Source: an uncultured Clostridia bacterium
GTDB lineage: Bacteria; Bacillota; Clostridia; Christensenellales; UBA1242
DNA: 22,607 nucleotides
Reading direction: 5' to 3'
Assembly: GCA_947623795.1 (NCBI GenBank)
Contig: CANQHS010000008.1
Span: forward strand, 1 to 22,607
The position numbers were made by a program, and so were the translations under genes. Of this stretch, positions 1 to 7,792 are shown piece by piece. The notes under the pieces were generated by a model. The model saw nothing but the letters and a program-made list of their open reading frames with translations. It was not told the DNA's origin and did no database searches. Position 1 is the first letter of the stretch, and the number at the start of each line of letters is the position of its first letter.

Positions 1-716
1 GTAGTTAGCGGTTGCACCATCGAGTTTGCAAGGCGGACGCCAGTTATTGGCAACGCACTTTTAATAACCCTTCTATACTCGCCAAATTTAAAGTTCAATT
101 TTGCGCGTTTGAAATAGATAATTATAGTGATAATAGCCGAGCATAGGCAAGTTATATTAAATGCAATTGCTGAATATTTTGTTGCCACGAAAAAGTCGGT
201 TATTTTAAATAACATAATAAAGGTTAGGGCAAAGCGAATTATTTGTTCAAGTAGTTCAGTTAATCCACAACTAAAGTAGTCGTTTTCTCCCCACAACGCA
301 CCGCGAAAAACAGCATATATAGCACTAAATATGATTGAAGGAATTAGAATCAATAAAATTTCCACCGCGCGGCTGTCTGTTAAAACGATTCCCCAAATTG
401 ATTTTAGAATAAAAATAAAAAATGATGAAAGAACTGCTACAATCAAAGCAAGCACAAGGGCAGAAGTGACAACTTGATTGCGTTTTTTTAGTTCATTATT
501 GCTTTCATAAACTGACACAAGTTTTGCAGTCGTAAGCGGGATTCCGCTTGAAACGAGCGTCATAAAAATGCCAAGCACGCTTGACGCCATTTGAAACAAT
601 CCCAAGCCTTCCGCTCCTAGTTTTCGCGACAAAAAAATTCTGAAAACAAAGCCCAAAAGCCTCGTTATTATCGAAAATATTGTGACCACCATAGCGGCTT
701 TAAATATTGATTTCAT
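1..716 (-). CDS. SpoVB/MurJ-like lipid-linked polysaccharide flippase, partial (3' end off window)
   Basis: This is the N-terminal 238 codons of a multi-pass membrane protein whose frame stays open to the window edge. It begins MKSIFKAAMVVTIFSIITRL, followed by LLGFVFRIFLSRKLGAEGLG, then FQMASSVLGIFMTL and SSGIPLTTAKLVS. This pattern (a first helix, then RLLGF..R......GAEG.G.FQ) is typical of the MATE/MOP superfamily branch containing SpoVB and MurJ. Those proteins move lipid-linked cell-wall or polysaccharide precursors across the membrane. About six hydrophobic segments are visible, separated by short charged loops. The start at 716 is the first ATG in the open frame and gives the expected family N-terminus, but the Shine-Dalgarno site is weak. 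The gene diverges from the LysM gene at 805. I am confident of the superfamily but cannot tell SpoVB, MurJ or an O-antigen flippase apart from half a protein. Confidence 0.85.
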   Translation of the reverse strand, partial: MKSIFKAAMVVTIFSIITRLLGFVFRIFLSRKLGAEGLGLFQMASSVLGIFMTLVSSGIPLTTAKLVSVYESNNELKKRNQVVTSALVLALIVAVLSSFFIFILKSIWGIVLTDSRAVEILLILIPSIIFSAIYAVFRGALWGENDYFSCGLTELLEQIIRFALTFIMLFKITDFFVATKYSAIAFNITCLCSAIITIIIYFKRAKLNFKFGEYRRVIKSALPITGVRLANSMVQPLT

Positions 717-804
717 ACAGTTTAATATATAAAATAAAAAATAGTTATATGATAACTTAACAAAGTTTAGTACTCAAATTTGGATTTTTTGAATAAATAT
801 AAAT

Positions 805-1107
805 ATGAAAATTGAGTTGGATGATGAGTTTTTTTATCGAATCAATGGAGAAAAGCCAAACGAACTCTACATTAAATTTAACACGGAAAAATCCAATGTC
901 AAACGCAACAATGAAAGTTTGAATTTTTATGATGGCGAGTGGGTTGAAATTAAGCCAAACGATTATGTTTGCCACATAGTAAAGCCTATGGAAAGCATAA
1001 ATAAAATTTGCGAATTGTATGGAATAGACAAACAAAAATTGATAGCGGACAATAATTTAACAACCGAGCATCTTTTTATTGGTCAACATATCAAAATAAA
1101 AAAATAG
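805..1107 (+). CDS. Small LysM-domain protein without signal peptide
   Basis: This 100-residue protein has a LysM domain at residues 54-99. It starts YVCHIVKPMESINKICELYG, continues with IDKQKLIADNNL and ends FIGQHIKIKK, matching the usual V..GDT...I....... L...N......GQ.L.I pattern. LysM domains bind N-acetylglucosamine-containing glycans such as peptidoglycan. Residues 32-50 (VKRNN...DGEWVEIK) resemble the second half of another LysM, so the N-terminus may be a degenerate copy. There is no signal peptide or membrane segment, so the protein is cytoplasmic, exported by an unknown route, or made in a mother cell like the LysM spore-coat proteins; the last is only an inference. The Shine-Dalgarno site is poor. 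It diverges from a SpoVB-like flippase and its stop codon lies inside the bidirectional terminator at 1099-1127. Confidence 0.75.
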   Translation: MKIELDDEFFYRINGEKPNELYIKFNTEKSNVKRNNESLNFYDGEWVEIKPNDYVCHIVKPMESINKICELYGIDKQKLIADNNLTTEHLFIGQHIKIKK

Positions 1108-1127
1108 ACCATTATGGCCTATTTTTT
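1099..1127. terminator. Bidirectional terminator shared by converging genes
   Basis: AAAAAATAG (1099-1107) pairs with CTATTTTTT (1119-1127). After one A/C mismatch there is an inner 3-bp stem (CCA 1109-1111 with TGG 1115-1117) and a 3-base loop. The T runs on both strands let it work in both directions. The LysM stop TAG (1105-1107) and the stop of the minus-strand gene (1119-1121) pair with each other in the stem. Confidence 0.75.
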
Positions 1128-4100
1128 GTTTTCATCTTCATTTGCCTCTTTATTGTCGACTTCTTCTTTTGAATTGTCCACTTCGGCAGCATTTGGTTCG
1201 CTCATTAATTTTTTGATGAGTTGACTATAATATTGCTCAGATTTAGTGTAAGTTATTTCATCATTAATGTTGTTAATGTTAACGCCAAGTGCGGAAGACA
1301 ATCTTTGATTTTTCTTCATTTCCTTTTCAAGTTTAACAATCTCGTTTTGAGGCGCACGCTTAATTTTTAACTCACGCAATTTTGTCAAATCGTGCTTATA
1401 TTCTTCCTCATATTGTGATCTTTCGTTTGTTAAACTCTCCAATTCTTTGTTGAGTTCTCTCAACTTTTCATCTCTAACAGTCGTTGCTTTTCTTGCATAA
1501 TATTGTTTTGAAACTGTCTTGTTTCTGTCATAGTCGTTTTTAGTTTTCTTAACAGGCTTTTTCCATTTTGTTTTTCTTGCGATAACGCCAACAACGCAAA
1601 TGATGATTGCTAAAGCAAATATTATGCTAGGGATTGCATAAAGCCAAGCGCTTGTGTTGAAATTGGATTCATTGTCTGCGTCATCTGTTTCATTGTCCGT
1701 GTCATCATCTACAGTTTCAGTTTGTTGCAAAACCATAACTTTTGAACTGTCGGCTGACACAAATTCATCTTCCTCAATTTCTTTAAAGTTTATGTCGCCA
1801 AAGAAAGCCCTTCCAATATATTGGCTATCAGAACTGCCCAAAGCGAATTGCAAATAGCTTGCGTCCACTGTGCTTGTTGGATTGATGTAGAAAACATATC
1901 TTTCCCAATTGTTGTCAGTTTTAATTTTTTCAAATGACTTTGTAAAGCCAGTCATGCTGAGTGTTACGCCAGTATCTTCTTCATTTTGACTGTCTGGGAA
2001 TCTAATTTGAAGGTCTGTTGTGTAGACATAAACTATGAGTCTATAGAATTTGTTTTGTTCGAGTCTATAACCTAAGTTTGTTGAATAAACATTGTTTGTG
2101 TTAAAGTTATAATCGTTTCTTATAGCGAAAACATTGTTGTTATGAACAAATCCCGCTTCGCTATCTTCCGCATTAAACAATAGACTTAGATTTTTCAAGC
2201 TTGCCATATGGTCTGAGTCAATAATATGCGAGCTTAAAGTTTCGTTCAAATTCACGATTCCGGAATAAGAACCTTCGCCAGTAGATTTTGAAAAGTTTTT
2301 AGCCTCATAATAGTCGTCAATCTTGTTGCCATATTCATAAAGATTTTTTAAATCAGTGCGAACAGTAATATCTGCGGTTGAATCTTTTTCGCTGTTATAG
2401 TAGTGCACATCATCAACATATGCGAAAGTGCCAGTAGTGCTGTTTAATGTCAATTTAACACAAACATCGCAATTTTGATATGCAGTGGATAAAATGAATT
2501 TAACAACTTTGAATTCGCTAACGGATAGTGATGGAGCAATGTTTGTTGATGCCAAAACAAGTTCGCCATCGTCCTTTTTAGTTACCAATTCAATTTTAAA
2601 ACTATCGTTTGAATTGCGTTGTCCGCTTAATACTTGCACTTTCATAGTGAAAGTGTTTGAAGTGCTAGCTTGAATGGATTTTGAGGCACTAGTGTAGGAA
2701 AGTGGGCTAGCCGATTGAGAGTACATCATAAGAACATTGTTGTTTGCACTAGTTCTGTCTGGATTAACAAAATTTGAAATGTTTTTGTTGTCATTTTTTA
2801 GTTTGTCAAATTCGGCAGTTGCAGTGTTAATTATTCCATAAAGTTGTTTTTCGCCTTCAACCGAACTAACTGTCCAACTTGCTGGGGTGATAGGGTAACT
2901 TTTTTCAGTGTCACTAGGTCGAAAATCGTTGAAAGCTCCATTATCTAATAAATCGGTCTCACTCGTTTCAACCAAATCAAGTTTTTTGACATTTGAAGGA
3001 GTACTGTTGAATGTGGAATAACTAATTTTGCTTAATGTAATTTTTGAAATATAAATTGTGCCGATTGCTTTTGCGCCTTCTTCGCCTAATCCCACTGTCA
3101 ATTTAAAGTTGATGTCGCTCGAATCTGTGTTGGTTCGAACATAGAATGAATAGTTTGTGAAATCAACTGTGCCTGAGAAGGTGATAGTTTCAGATTTATC
3201 TTTGTTTGTCTCAGTAAGTTTCAAAACTGCATTGCCAGAAACGCCAACAGCTTTTGCCTTAACTGACACTTTATAAATTGCGTTTTGTTCAATCAGATTT
3301 TTTTCCGATTCGCTATCAAAGAACAATTTTTCGCTTGTTGAATATTCGTTAAACGCAATTTCCTTATTGTTAATTTTGAAAGCTGTTGTATTTGATCCGT
3401 CATAGCTCTCATCAGTGGCCTTAACATTAACATATTCAGCAAGAGTGTTTTCAGCGGTGTTTTTGATAACAAAAGGGTGAGATTCGGCCGAGATTTCTTT
3501 AATAACTTTGTATTGAGATAGATATTGTTGCCTTTCGTTTGTGTTTTCTAATCTAGTTGCGAAATCTGAATCGGCCATTTCAAAGCAAGACAAGCTATCG
3601 AACAAAATTGTGCCTGAACCATTTAAGTATAAGCCCAATTTTACATTCAAGTCTTTAATGTCATCCGTTTTAATTAAAAATGTATATGTGTGCCAGTTTA
3701 AATATGAGTTAACATTGGTGATTTTAGACAACACGGCATCATTATTGTCGCCGTCTTTTAGATAAAGCGCACCAATTCCAGCCGATGTGTCTGTGTAGAC
3801 ATCAACCGTGATGCGGTAGTTTTTGCCGGCGTCAAGCGCAATCGAGCTTGTTGTGTCATAACCAAAATAGGTGGAGTGGTTTTTCCCAGAAGGGATTTCG
3901 TCATATTCATCTCTTTCATTCGTGCTGATTCGCAAAACATAATTATCTTTTAACGTGCCAATTCGATATTTTTGATATTCGGGTTTGGATGTGTCAATAA
4001 CGCCCGCTTTAACATTTGCATCGTCAACAGAAGAACTCGAAGTGAAACTATTTGGCGCTCCCGTAGATGAGTTATGATTTATGAAATCTTTGTTTGAAAT

Positions 4101-4235
4101 CGTTATTTCATTTGCTGCCATAGCTTCAATTGAACTTTTATTAAAAATGCTAAACAAGCCCACGCTTGCAAGCAAAATCAAACAAAGTGTAATAAATATG
4201 CTGGTTGTTTTTTTAATTAAATTGTTTGTTTTCAT
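1119..4235 (-). CDS. Large single-pass surface protein with jelly-roll-like modules and cytoplasmic coiled coil
   Basis: I do not recognise this 1038-residue protein as a named family. Residues 1-40 are a signal peptide, with h-region IFITLCLILLASVGLFSIF and AMA before the likely cut. Four stretches then resemble carbohydrate-binding jelly rolls of the CBM4/9 kind: about 42-217, 240-400, 428-612 and 675-822. Each has the pattern 'aligned strand, Y.v.v.v......l.l......, W..Y.Fyi.t......l.l.lG....G....D.i'. A Asp/Glu/Asn-rich linker (about 833-858) precedes one membrane helix starting at W864 (LYAIPSIIFALAIIICVVGV). About 150 cytoplasmic residues follow. They begin very basic, are heptad-like and charged (about 920-975), and end in an acidic tail. 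There is no LPXTG motif. The start is supported by AAGAGG five bases upstream and a promoter at 4272-4300. A role in binding wall or surface glycans and linking them to the cell interior is inference. Confidence 0.8.
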   Translation of the reverse strand: MKTNNLIKKTTSIFITLCLILLASVGLFSIFNKSSIEAMAANEITISNKDFINHNSSTGAPNSFTSSSSVDDANVKAGVIDTSKPEYQKYRIGTLKDNYVLRISTNERDEYDEIPSGKNHSTYFGYDTTSSIALDAGKNYRITVDVYTDTSAGIGALYLKDGDNNDAVLSKITNVNSYLNWHTYTFLIKTDDIKDLNVKLGLYLNGSGTILFDSLSCFEMADSDFATRLENTNERQQYLSQYKVIKEISAESHPFVIKNTAENTLAEYVNVKATDESYDGSNTTAFKINNKEIAFNEYSTSEKLFFDSESEKNLIEQNAIYKVSVKAKAVGVSGNAVLKLTETNKDKSETITFSGTVDFTNYSFYVRTNTDSSDINFKLTVGLGEEGAKAIGTIYISKITLSKISYSTFNSTPSNVKKLDLVETSETDLLDNGAFNDFRPSDTEKSYPITPASWTVSSVEGEKQLYGIINTATAEFDKLKNDNKNISNFVNPDRTSANNNVLMMYSQSASPLSYTSASKSIQASTSNTFTMKVQVLSGQRNSNDSFKIELVTKKDDGELVLASTNIAPSLSVSEFKVVKFILSTAYQNCDVCVKLTLNSTTGTFAYVDDVHYYNSEKDSTADITVRTDLKNLYEYGNKIDDYYEAKNFSKSTGEGSYSGIVNLNETLSSHIIDSDHMASLKNLSLLFNAEDSEAGFVHNNNVFAIRNDYNFNTNNVYSTNLGYRLEQNKFYRLIVYVYTTDLQIRFPDSQNEEDTGVTLSMTGFTKSFEKIKTDNNWERYVFYINPTSTVDASYLQFALGSSDSQYIGRAFFGDINFKEIEEDEFVSADSSKVMVLQQTETVDDDTDNETDDADNESNFNTSAWLYAIPSIIFALAIIICVVGVIARKTKWKKPVKKTKNDYDRNKTVSKQYYARKATTVRDEKLRELNKELESLTNERSQYEEEYKHDLTKLRELKIKRAPQNEIVKLEKEMKKNQRLSSALGVNINNINDEITYTKSEQYYSQLIKKLMSEPNAAEVDNSKEEVDNKEANEDENKK

Positions 4236-4271
4236 CTTTACCTCTTAATAATTATTGCTATAAACTTTTAT

Positions 4272-4300
4272 ATTATAATACAAAGTTAAAAAAAAAGCAA
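4272..4300 (-). promoter_or_regulatory. Promoter of the 1038-residue surface protein; symmetric -10
   Basis: On the minus strand, TTGCTT (4295-4300) and TATAAT (4272-4277) are separated by 17 bases. The -10 lies in the perfect palindrome TATTATAATA (4271-4280), so the plus strand also reads TATAAT (4274-4279), pointing at the TSUP genes. I see no good plus-strand -35. Confidence 0.65.
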
Positions 4301-4332
4301 ATAAAAAATGGCAAATCGTGCACAATAAAGTT

Positions 4333-4695
4333 ATGAAAAAGGTAAATAAACTGTATGTTTTGCTGTTTGGAGCGATGATTGGCCTTATAAACGGATTTTT
4401 TGGTGGCGGTGGGGGTATGGTTGTCGTGCCAGTTTTGAACAAATTGTTCAAAATGGAGCAAAAACAGGCCCAAGCAACCGCGCTTTTTGTAATTTTGCCC
4501 ATAAGTTTGGTGAGCACGATAGTTTATATGTGCTATAACTCAATAAGCTTCAACTCTGGTTGGCCGGTTATCGTAGGAATCGTTTTGGGTGGAGTTATTG
4601 GTGCAACCATGCTAAACAAAATGAATAACAAAGTTATTAAAGGAATTTTTGTTTTTTTTATGCTGCTAGGCGGCGTCGGAATGTTGATTTGGTAG
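4333..4695 (+). CDS. TSUP (TauE/SafE, DUF81) transporter, N-terminal half protein
   Basis: This 120-residue membrane protein is one repeat unit of the TSUP family, which exports or imports small anions such as sulfite, sulfonates and other organic acids. It begins MKKVNKLYVLLFGAMIGLIN and then has the family's glycine-rich signature GFFGGGGGMVVVPVL. A QAQATALFVILPIS helix follows, then GGVIGATMLNKMNNKVIKGI and a last hydrophobic helix. Full-length members have about 250 residues and two such repeats; this gene ends after one. The next gene, eight bases on, supplies the second. A GTG at 4318 in the same frame would add five residues, but neither start has a strong Shine-Dalgarno site and the ATG gives the natural N-terminus. 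The substrate cannot be told from sequence. Confidence 0.85.
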   Translation: MKKVNKLYVLLFGAMIGLINGFFGGGGGMVVVPVLNKLFKMEQKQAQATALFVILPISLVSTIVYMCYNSISFNSGWPVIVGIVLGGVIGATMLNKMNNKVIKGIFVFFMLLGGVGMLIW

Positions 4696-4702
4696 GTGAA
4701 TT

Positions 4703-5065
4703 GTGATATTTTGGGAAATCTTAGCCGGAATCTTGGGTGGTATAATTGGTGGCATGGGCATGGGTGGCGGAACGCTCACTATCCCCATACTTACCATTTT
4801 TTTGCACTATGAGCAATTAAAAGCCCAAGGCATAAATTTGATTGCCTTTCTGCCAATGAGCCTAGTGGCGCTTGTTATTCACATAAAAAATCACCTTGTT
4901 GCGTTCAAAGAAACTTGGCTTTTGGCAGTTGTGGGTTGCGTTTTTAGTTTAGGCGGCGCACTTATTGCAAACCAAATCTCAAGTGCTGTATTAAAAAAGA
5001 TTTTTGCATTGTTCCTTATAGGACTTGCCATTTGGCAAATTATTGAAATCAACAGAAAAGATTAA
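4703..5065 (+). CDS. TSUP (TauE/SafE, DUF81) transporter, C-terminal half protein
   Basis: This 120-residue membrane protein is the second TSUP repeat. It has a GGIIGGMGMGGGTLTIPIL signature near its N-terminus, then EQLKAQGINLIAFLPMSLVA, and two more hydrophobic segments ending GLAIWQIIEINRKD. It starts at GTG 4703 with AGGTGA (4694-4699) just upstream. That Shine-Dalgarno site overlaps the stop codon of the first half, so translation is probably coupled. The two halves most likely assemble in the membrane as a heterodimer equivalent to one full-size transporter. Its stop codon TAA (5063-5065) overlaps the stop of the converging gene on the other strand. Confidence 0.85.
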   Translation: MIFWEILAGILGGIIGGMGMGGGTLTIPILTIFLHYEQLKAQGINLIAFLPMSLVALVIHIKNHLVAFKETWLLAVVGCVFSLGGALIANQISSAVLKKIFALFLIGLAIWQIIEINRKD

Positions 5066-5799
5066 AAAGTATTAACATAAGCACAATGCTCGACTACGAT
5101 TTTAATTAGGTTATATTTTAGTTTAAAAATTTCATTGTTATCCACATAATCGTTTAAAGAGTTTATTGCCGACATAATATTTTCAATATTTTTTATTGTC
5201 TTAAAATAATTGGAATTGCGGCTAAAACAGCCGCTCATTTCGTCCATTGTTTTTTTATAGTTTGTTGCTAAAATTGTAAAATTTTGCTTTAAAACGCTAA
5301 TATTTATGTCATTTTTATCAAAATTTAAAATATTTTTGTAAATTTCGTCAATTGTTTCATTGTTTTTTGCAATTGTTTCGGCAACGATCCTATTTTGGCT
5401 GTCGGTCAAATTGTTATGTTTAGAAAACTTATTGCATGATATCGAAAACAGTTTGGCGCTTGGATATTCGCTTAATAAATTATCAACAACCGCACTGGCA
5501 CTTTCAGCAGTGGGATAAAACGAAGCCAGCACATGATAACTTGTGTCGAAATAGACATACCCCGCACCTAAACGCGATTGTATTTCGCCGGCGAGCGCAT
5601 TTGCGTCCTTATAAACTAAAAAGTTGTCCACTTCAACAAAATAAAAGGTCGTTTTGTTGTCATTTGATTGTTTAGGCCACAATAAAAAAGCCGCGCCAAT
5701 CAAAATGATGATGAAAAAACATATTATGTAGATTGAAAGTCCGGGATTTTTATAAACGCGCTTTTTATATTCCTCATAACTAAATTGATATTCGTCCAT
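5062..5799 (-). CDS. Single-pass membrane protein with SPOR-like domain
   Basis: This 245-residue protein has about 20 cytoplasmic residues, one membrane helix (residues 21-41, LSIYIICFFIIILIGAAFLL) and an outer part. Residues 50-120 resemble a SPOR domain: FYFVEVDNFLVYKDANALAG, then YVYFDTSYHVLASFYPTAES and A...VDNLLSEYPSAKLFSI. This fits the usual 'yvqvGsF.....A..l...l...g....v......y.V..G.f.s...A' pattern. SPOR domains bind denuded glycan strands at division or sporulation septa. Residues 130-245 are helical and contain no motif I recognise. The Bacillus sporulation protein SpoIIB has the same plan of a membrane helix plus a SPOR domain, but I would not assign that name here. The start has no spaced Shine-Dalgarno site; a TATTAT box lies four bases upstream, so initiation may be nearly leaderless. 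Confidence 0.7.
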   Translation of the reverse strand: MDEYQFSYEEYKKRVYKNPGLSIYIICFFIIILIGAAFLLWPKQSNDNKTTFYFVEVDNFLVYKDANALAGEIQSRLGAGYVYFDTSYHVLASFYPTAESASAVVDNLLSEYPSAKLFSISCNKFSKHNNLTDSQNRIVAETIAKNNETIDEIYKNILNFDKNDINISVLKQNFTILATNYKKTMDEMSGCFSRNSNYFKTIKNIENIMSAINSLNDYVDNNEIFKLKYNLIKIVVEHCAYVNTF

Positions 5800-5892
5800 A
5801 CCTATAATATTTTTTTTAAACTTTTTTTATGAAAAATGACATGTTTGGGTTCGTTTCGTGACAAAAGTGGGTACAATCAAAGTGGAGGAACT

Positions 5893-6180
5893 ATGAAAAT
5901 TAAGCCATTATTCGATAGAGTTTTATTAAAACTTTCAACACAAGAAAATCGCACGGAAAGTGGATTTATGTTGCCAGAAACAGCACCAAATAAGCCAGAA
6001 ATTGCGCTGGTGGTTGCAGTTGGTGACGGCACTAATTTAGACGGCAAAGAAATAAAAATGAAAGTCAAAGTGGGAGATAAAGTGCTATTTAATCGCTACA
6101 ATGCTGACGAAGTGAAATTTGACGACACAGTCTATTATATTTTGCGAGAAATTGATATTTTGGGGGTTATGGATGACTAA
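5893..6180 (+). CDS. groS: Co-chaperonin GroES
   Basis: This 95-residue protein is the lid of the GroEL folding chamber in the cytoplasm. It starts MKIKPLFDRVLLKL, has the mobile loop ESGFMLPETAPNKPE (about residues 22-36), then VVAVGDG, VGDKVLFNRYNADEV and the C-terminal YYILREIDILGV, all in family order and at full length. The hydrophobic triplet of the loop that docks on GroEL, commonly IVL, is FML here (residues 25-27). The start at ATG 5893 is supported by GGAGG (5884-5888); an in-frame GTG further upstream has no such support. I found no CIRCE inverted repeat and no CtsR-type heptamer repeat in the 93 bases upstream, so heat-shock control is not evident from the sequence. No convincing promoter was identified. 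The stop codon overlaps the start of groEL. Confidence 0.95.
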   Translation: MKIKPLFDRVLLKLSTQENRTESGFMLPETAPNKPEIALVVAVGDGTNLDGKEIKMKVKVGDKVLFNRYNADEVKFDDTVYYILREIDILGVMDD

Positions 6181-7774
6181 ACATTATGTAGTAAATGGCG
6201 ATGAAGCCAAATTGAAATTATTAAAAGGCGTAAAAACTGTTTCCAATGCGGTTAAAATAACGCTCGGGCCAAAAGGCAGAAATGCAATATTAAACATCAA
6301 TTACACCACACCATTAATAACAAATGATGGCGTTAGCATTGCAAGAGAAGTTAAACTTGATGATGTGATTGAAAATTTGGGAGTGACAATAATCCGCGAA
6401 GCTTGCACAAAAACAAACGACATCGCGGGCGACGGCACAACAACTGCCACAATTTTGGCGGAAAATATTTTTAGCGAAGGGATAAAAAGCCTAACGCTTG
6501 GCTCAAATCCAATTATGCTAAGAAATGGAATTAAAAAAGCGGTGGATTTTGTTGTGGACTACATAAAAAAACAAGCAAAACCAATCAAGGATAGCAACGC
6601 TATTTGCCAAGTTGCAAGCATCTCGGCGGGGAGCAACGAAGTTGGAAAACTTTTGGCTTTTGCTTTCGAAAAAGTTGGGCTTGAAGGTGTTATAACAATC
6701 GAGGAAGGGAATGCCACAGTGGACGAACTAAATATCGTCGAAGGGGCGAGAATAAATCGTGGATATATAAGCCCATATATGTGCACTGACCAAGTCAAAC
6801 TCACAGCCGAACTTGAAAACCCATATATTCTTGTGACGGACAAAAAAATTTCGCACATAAATGAAATCCTGCCCGTGATTGAAAAAGTTAATAAAGTCAA
6901 TGGAAGTTTGTTTATAATTTGCGAGGATTTGGAAGGCGACGCCCTCACTTCAATTGTTATTAATAATATGCGAAAAATTTTTAGTTGCCTTGCAATAAAA
7001 ACTCCATTTTATGGCGAAAGGCGAAAGAAAACTCTTGACGATATAGCATTGAGTGTGGGCGGGAAATTTATTTCTTCTGACCTATACAATAATTTTAACG
7101 ACATAACTCTTGACGATTTGGGAAGATGCGAAAAAGTTAAATCGGACAAAGACGACACAATAATCATTGGAGCAAAGGGCAAAAGGGAAGAGATTGTTGA
7201 GCGAGTGAAAGACCTAAAAGAAAAACTTCTCACAACAACAAAAGAGTTTGATAGAGAAGTTATAAAGGGCAGAATTTCTCATCTTAATGGCGGAATTGCA
7301 GTTATAAAAGTTGGCGCAATAAGTGAACTTGAATGCAATGAGAGAAAACTTCGCATGGAAGACGCCCTAAACGCGACTATGTCGGCAATAGATGAAGGAA
7401 TTATTGCCGGAGGCGGAGTTGCACTTCTGAAAGCTACAAATGAGATGAATGAGTTTGTTGAAACGCTGTCGGGCGATGAAAAACTTGGCGCAATAATTGT
7501 TAAAAAAGCGATATGCGAGCCTATAAAACAAATTGCAATAAATGCCGGCGTAGATGCTGGGGTGGTTGTTGAAAATGTATTAAACAACAAAAATCCAAAT
7601 TATGGCTACGACGCCCTAACAAACACATATTGCGATATGCTAAAGTCCGGCATCATCGACCCAGCAAAAGTAACTCGCACAGCCCTTGAGTGTGCTGGCA
7701 GTGTGGCATCAACATTGTTGACAACGGAGTGTATTGTCGCTCAAGATGAAGAGGAAATAAAAATTCCAGGATAA
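6173..7774 (+). CDS. groL: Chaperonin GroEL (divergent, no Gly-Met tail)
   Basis: This 533-residue protein is the ATP-driven folding ring that works with GroES. Key ATPase residues are in place: TLGPKGRN (30-37), NDG (51-53), GDGTTTATILAEN with D87, GGGVALL, and D397 in MEDALNAT. The apical domain keeps the GYISPYM segment. It is divergent: the near-invariant KAPGFGDRRK reads KTPFYGERRK (276-285), and the C-terminus stops at TTECIVAQDEEEIKIPG without the usual Gly-Gly-Met repeats. The start at ATG 6173 overlaps the groES stop (ATGACTAA, 6173-6180), with GGGGG six bases upstream; the open frame extends further upstream but inside groES. The gene ends 18 bases before a strong hairpin. Because it is the partner of groES and keeps its catalytic residues, I take it as the working chaperonin and not a decayed copy. 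Confidence 0.95.
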   Translation: MTKHYVVNGDEAKLKLLKGVKTVSNAVKITLGPKGRNAILNINYTTPLITNDGVSIAREVKLDDVIENLGVTIIREACTKTNDIAGDGTTTATILAENIFSEGIKSLTLGSNPIMLRNGIKKAVDFVVDYIKKQAKPIKDSNAICQVASISAGSNEVGKLLAFAFEKVGLEGVITIEEGNATVDELNIVEGARINRGYISPYMCTDQVKLTAELENPYILVTDKKISHINEILPVIEKVNKVNGSLFIICEDLEGDALTSIVINNMRKIFSCLAIKTPFYGERRKKTLDDIALSVGGKFISSDLYNNFNDITLDDLGRCEKVKSDKDDTIIIGAKGKREEIVERVKDLKEKLLTTTKEFDREVIKGRISHLNGGIAVIKVGAISELECNERKLRMEDALNATMSAIDEGIIAGGGVALLKATNEMNEFVETLSGDEKLGAIIVKKAICEPIKQIAINAGVDAGVVVENVLNNKNPNYGYDALTNTYCDMLKSGIIDPAKVTRTALECAGSVASTLLTTECIVAQDEEEIKIPG

Positions 7775-7792
7775 AAAATATAAAAAAACAAC

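Noticed and set aside
5871..5880. TACAAT as a groES -10 box
   Set aside because: No acceptable -35 lies upstream, and the predicted start would fall inside the groES ribosome site.
5800..5892. CIRCE or CtsR operator upstream of groES
   Set aside because: No TTAGCACTC/GAGTGCTAA arms and no repeated GGTCAAA heptamers can be found.
6119..6172. Upstream start for groEL inside groES
   Set aside because: The ATG at 6173 has a GGGGG ribosome site and gives a GroEL N-terminus that lines up residue for residue up to D87.
6559..6948. Long antisense open frame opposite groEL, with similar ones opposite valS and the giant gene
   Set aside because: Translations are low-complexity or unlike any protein, lack ribosome sites, and lie fully inside well-supported genes.
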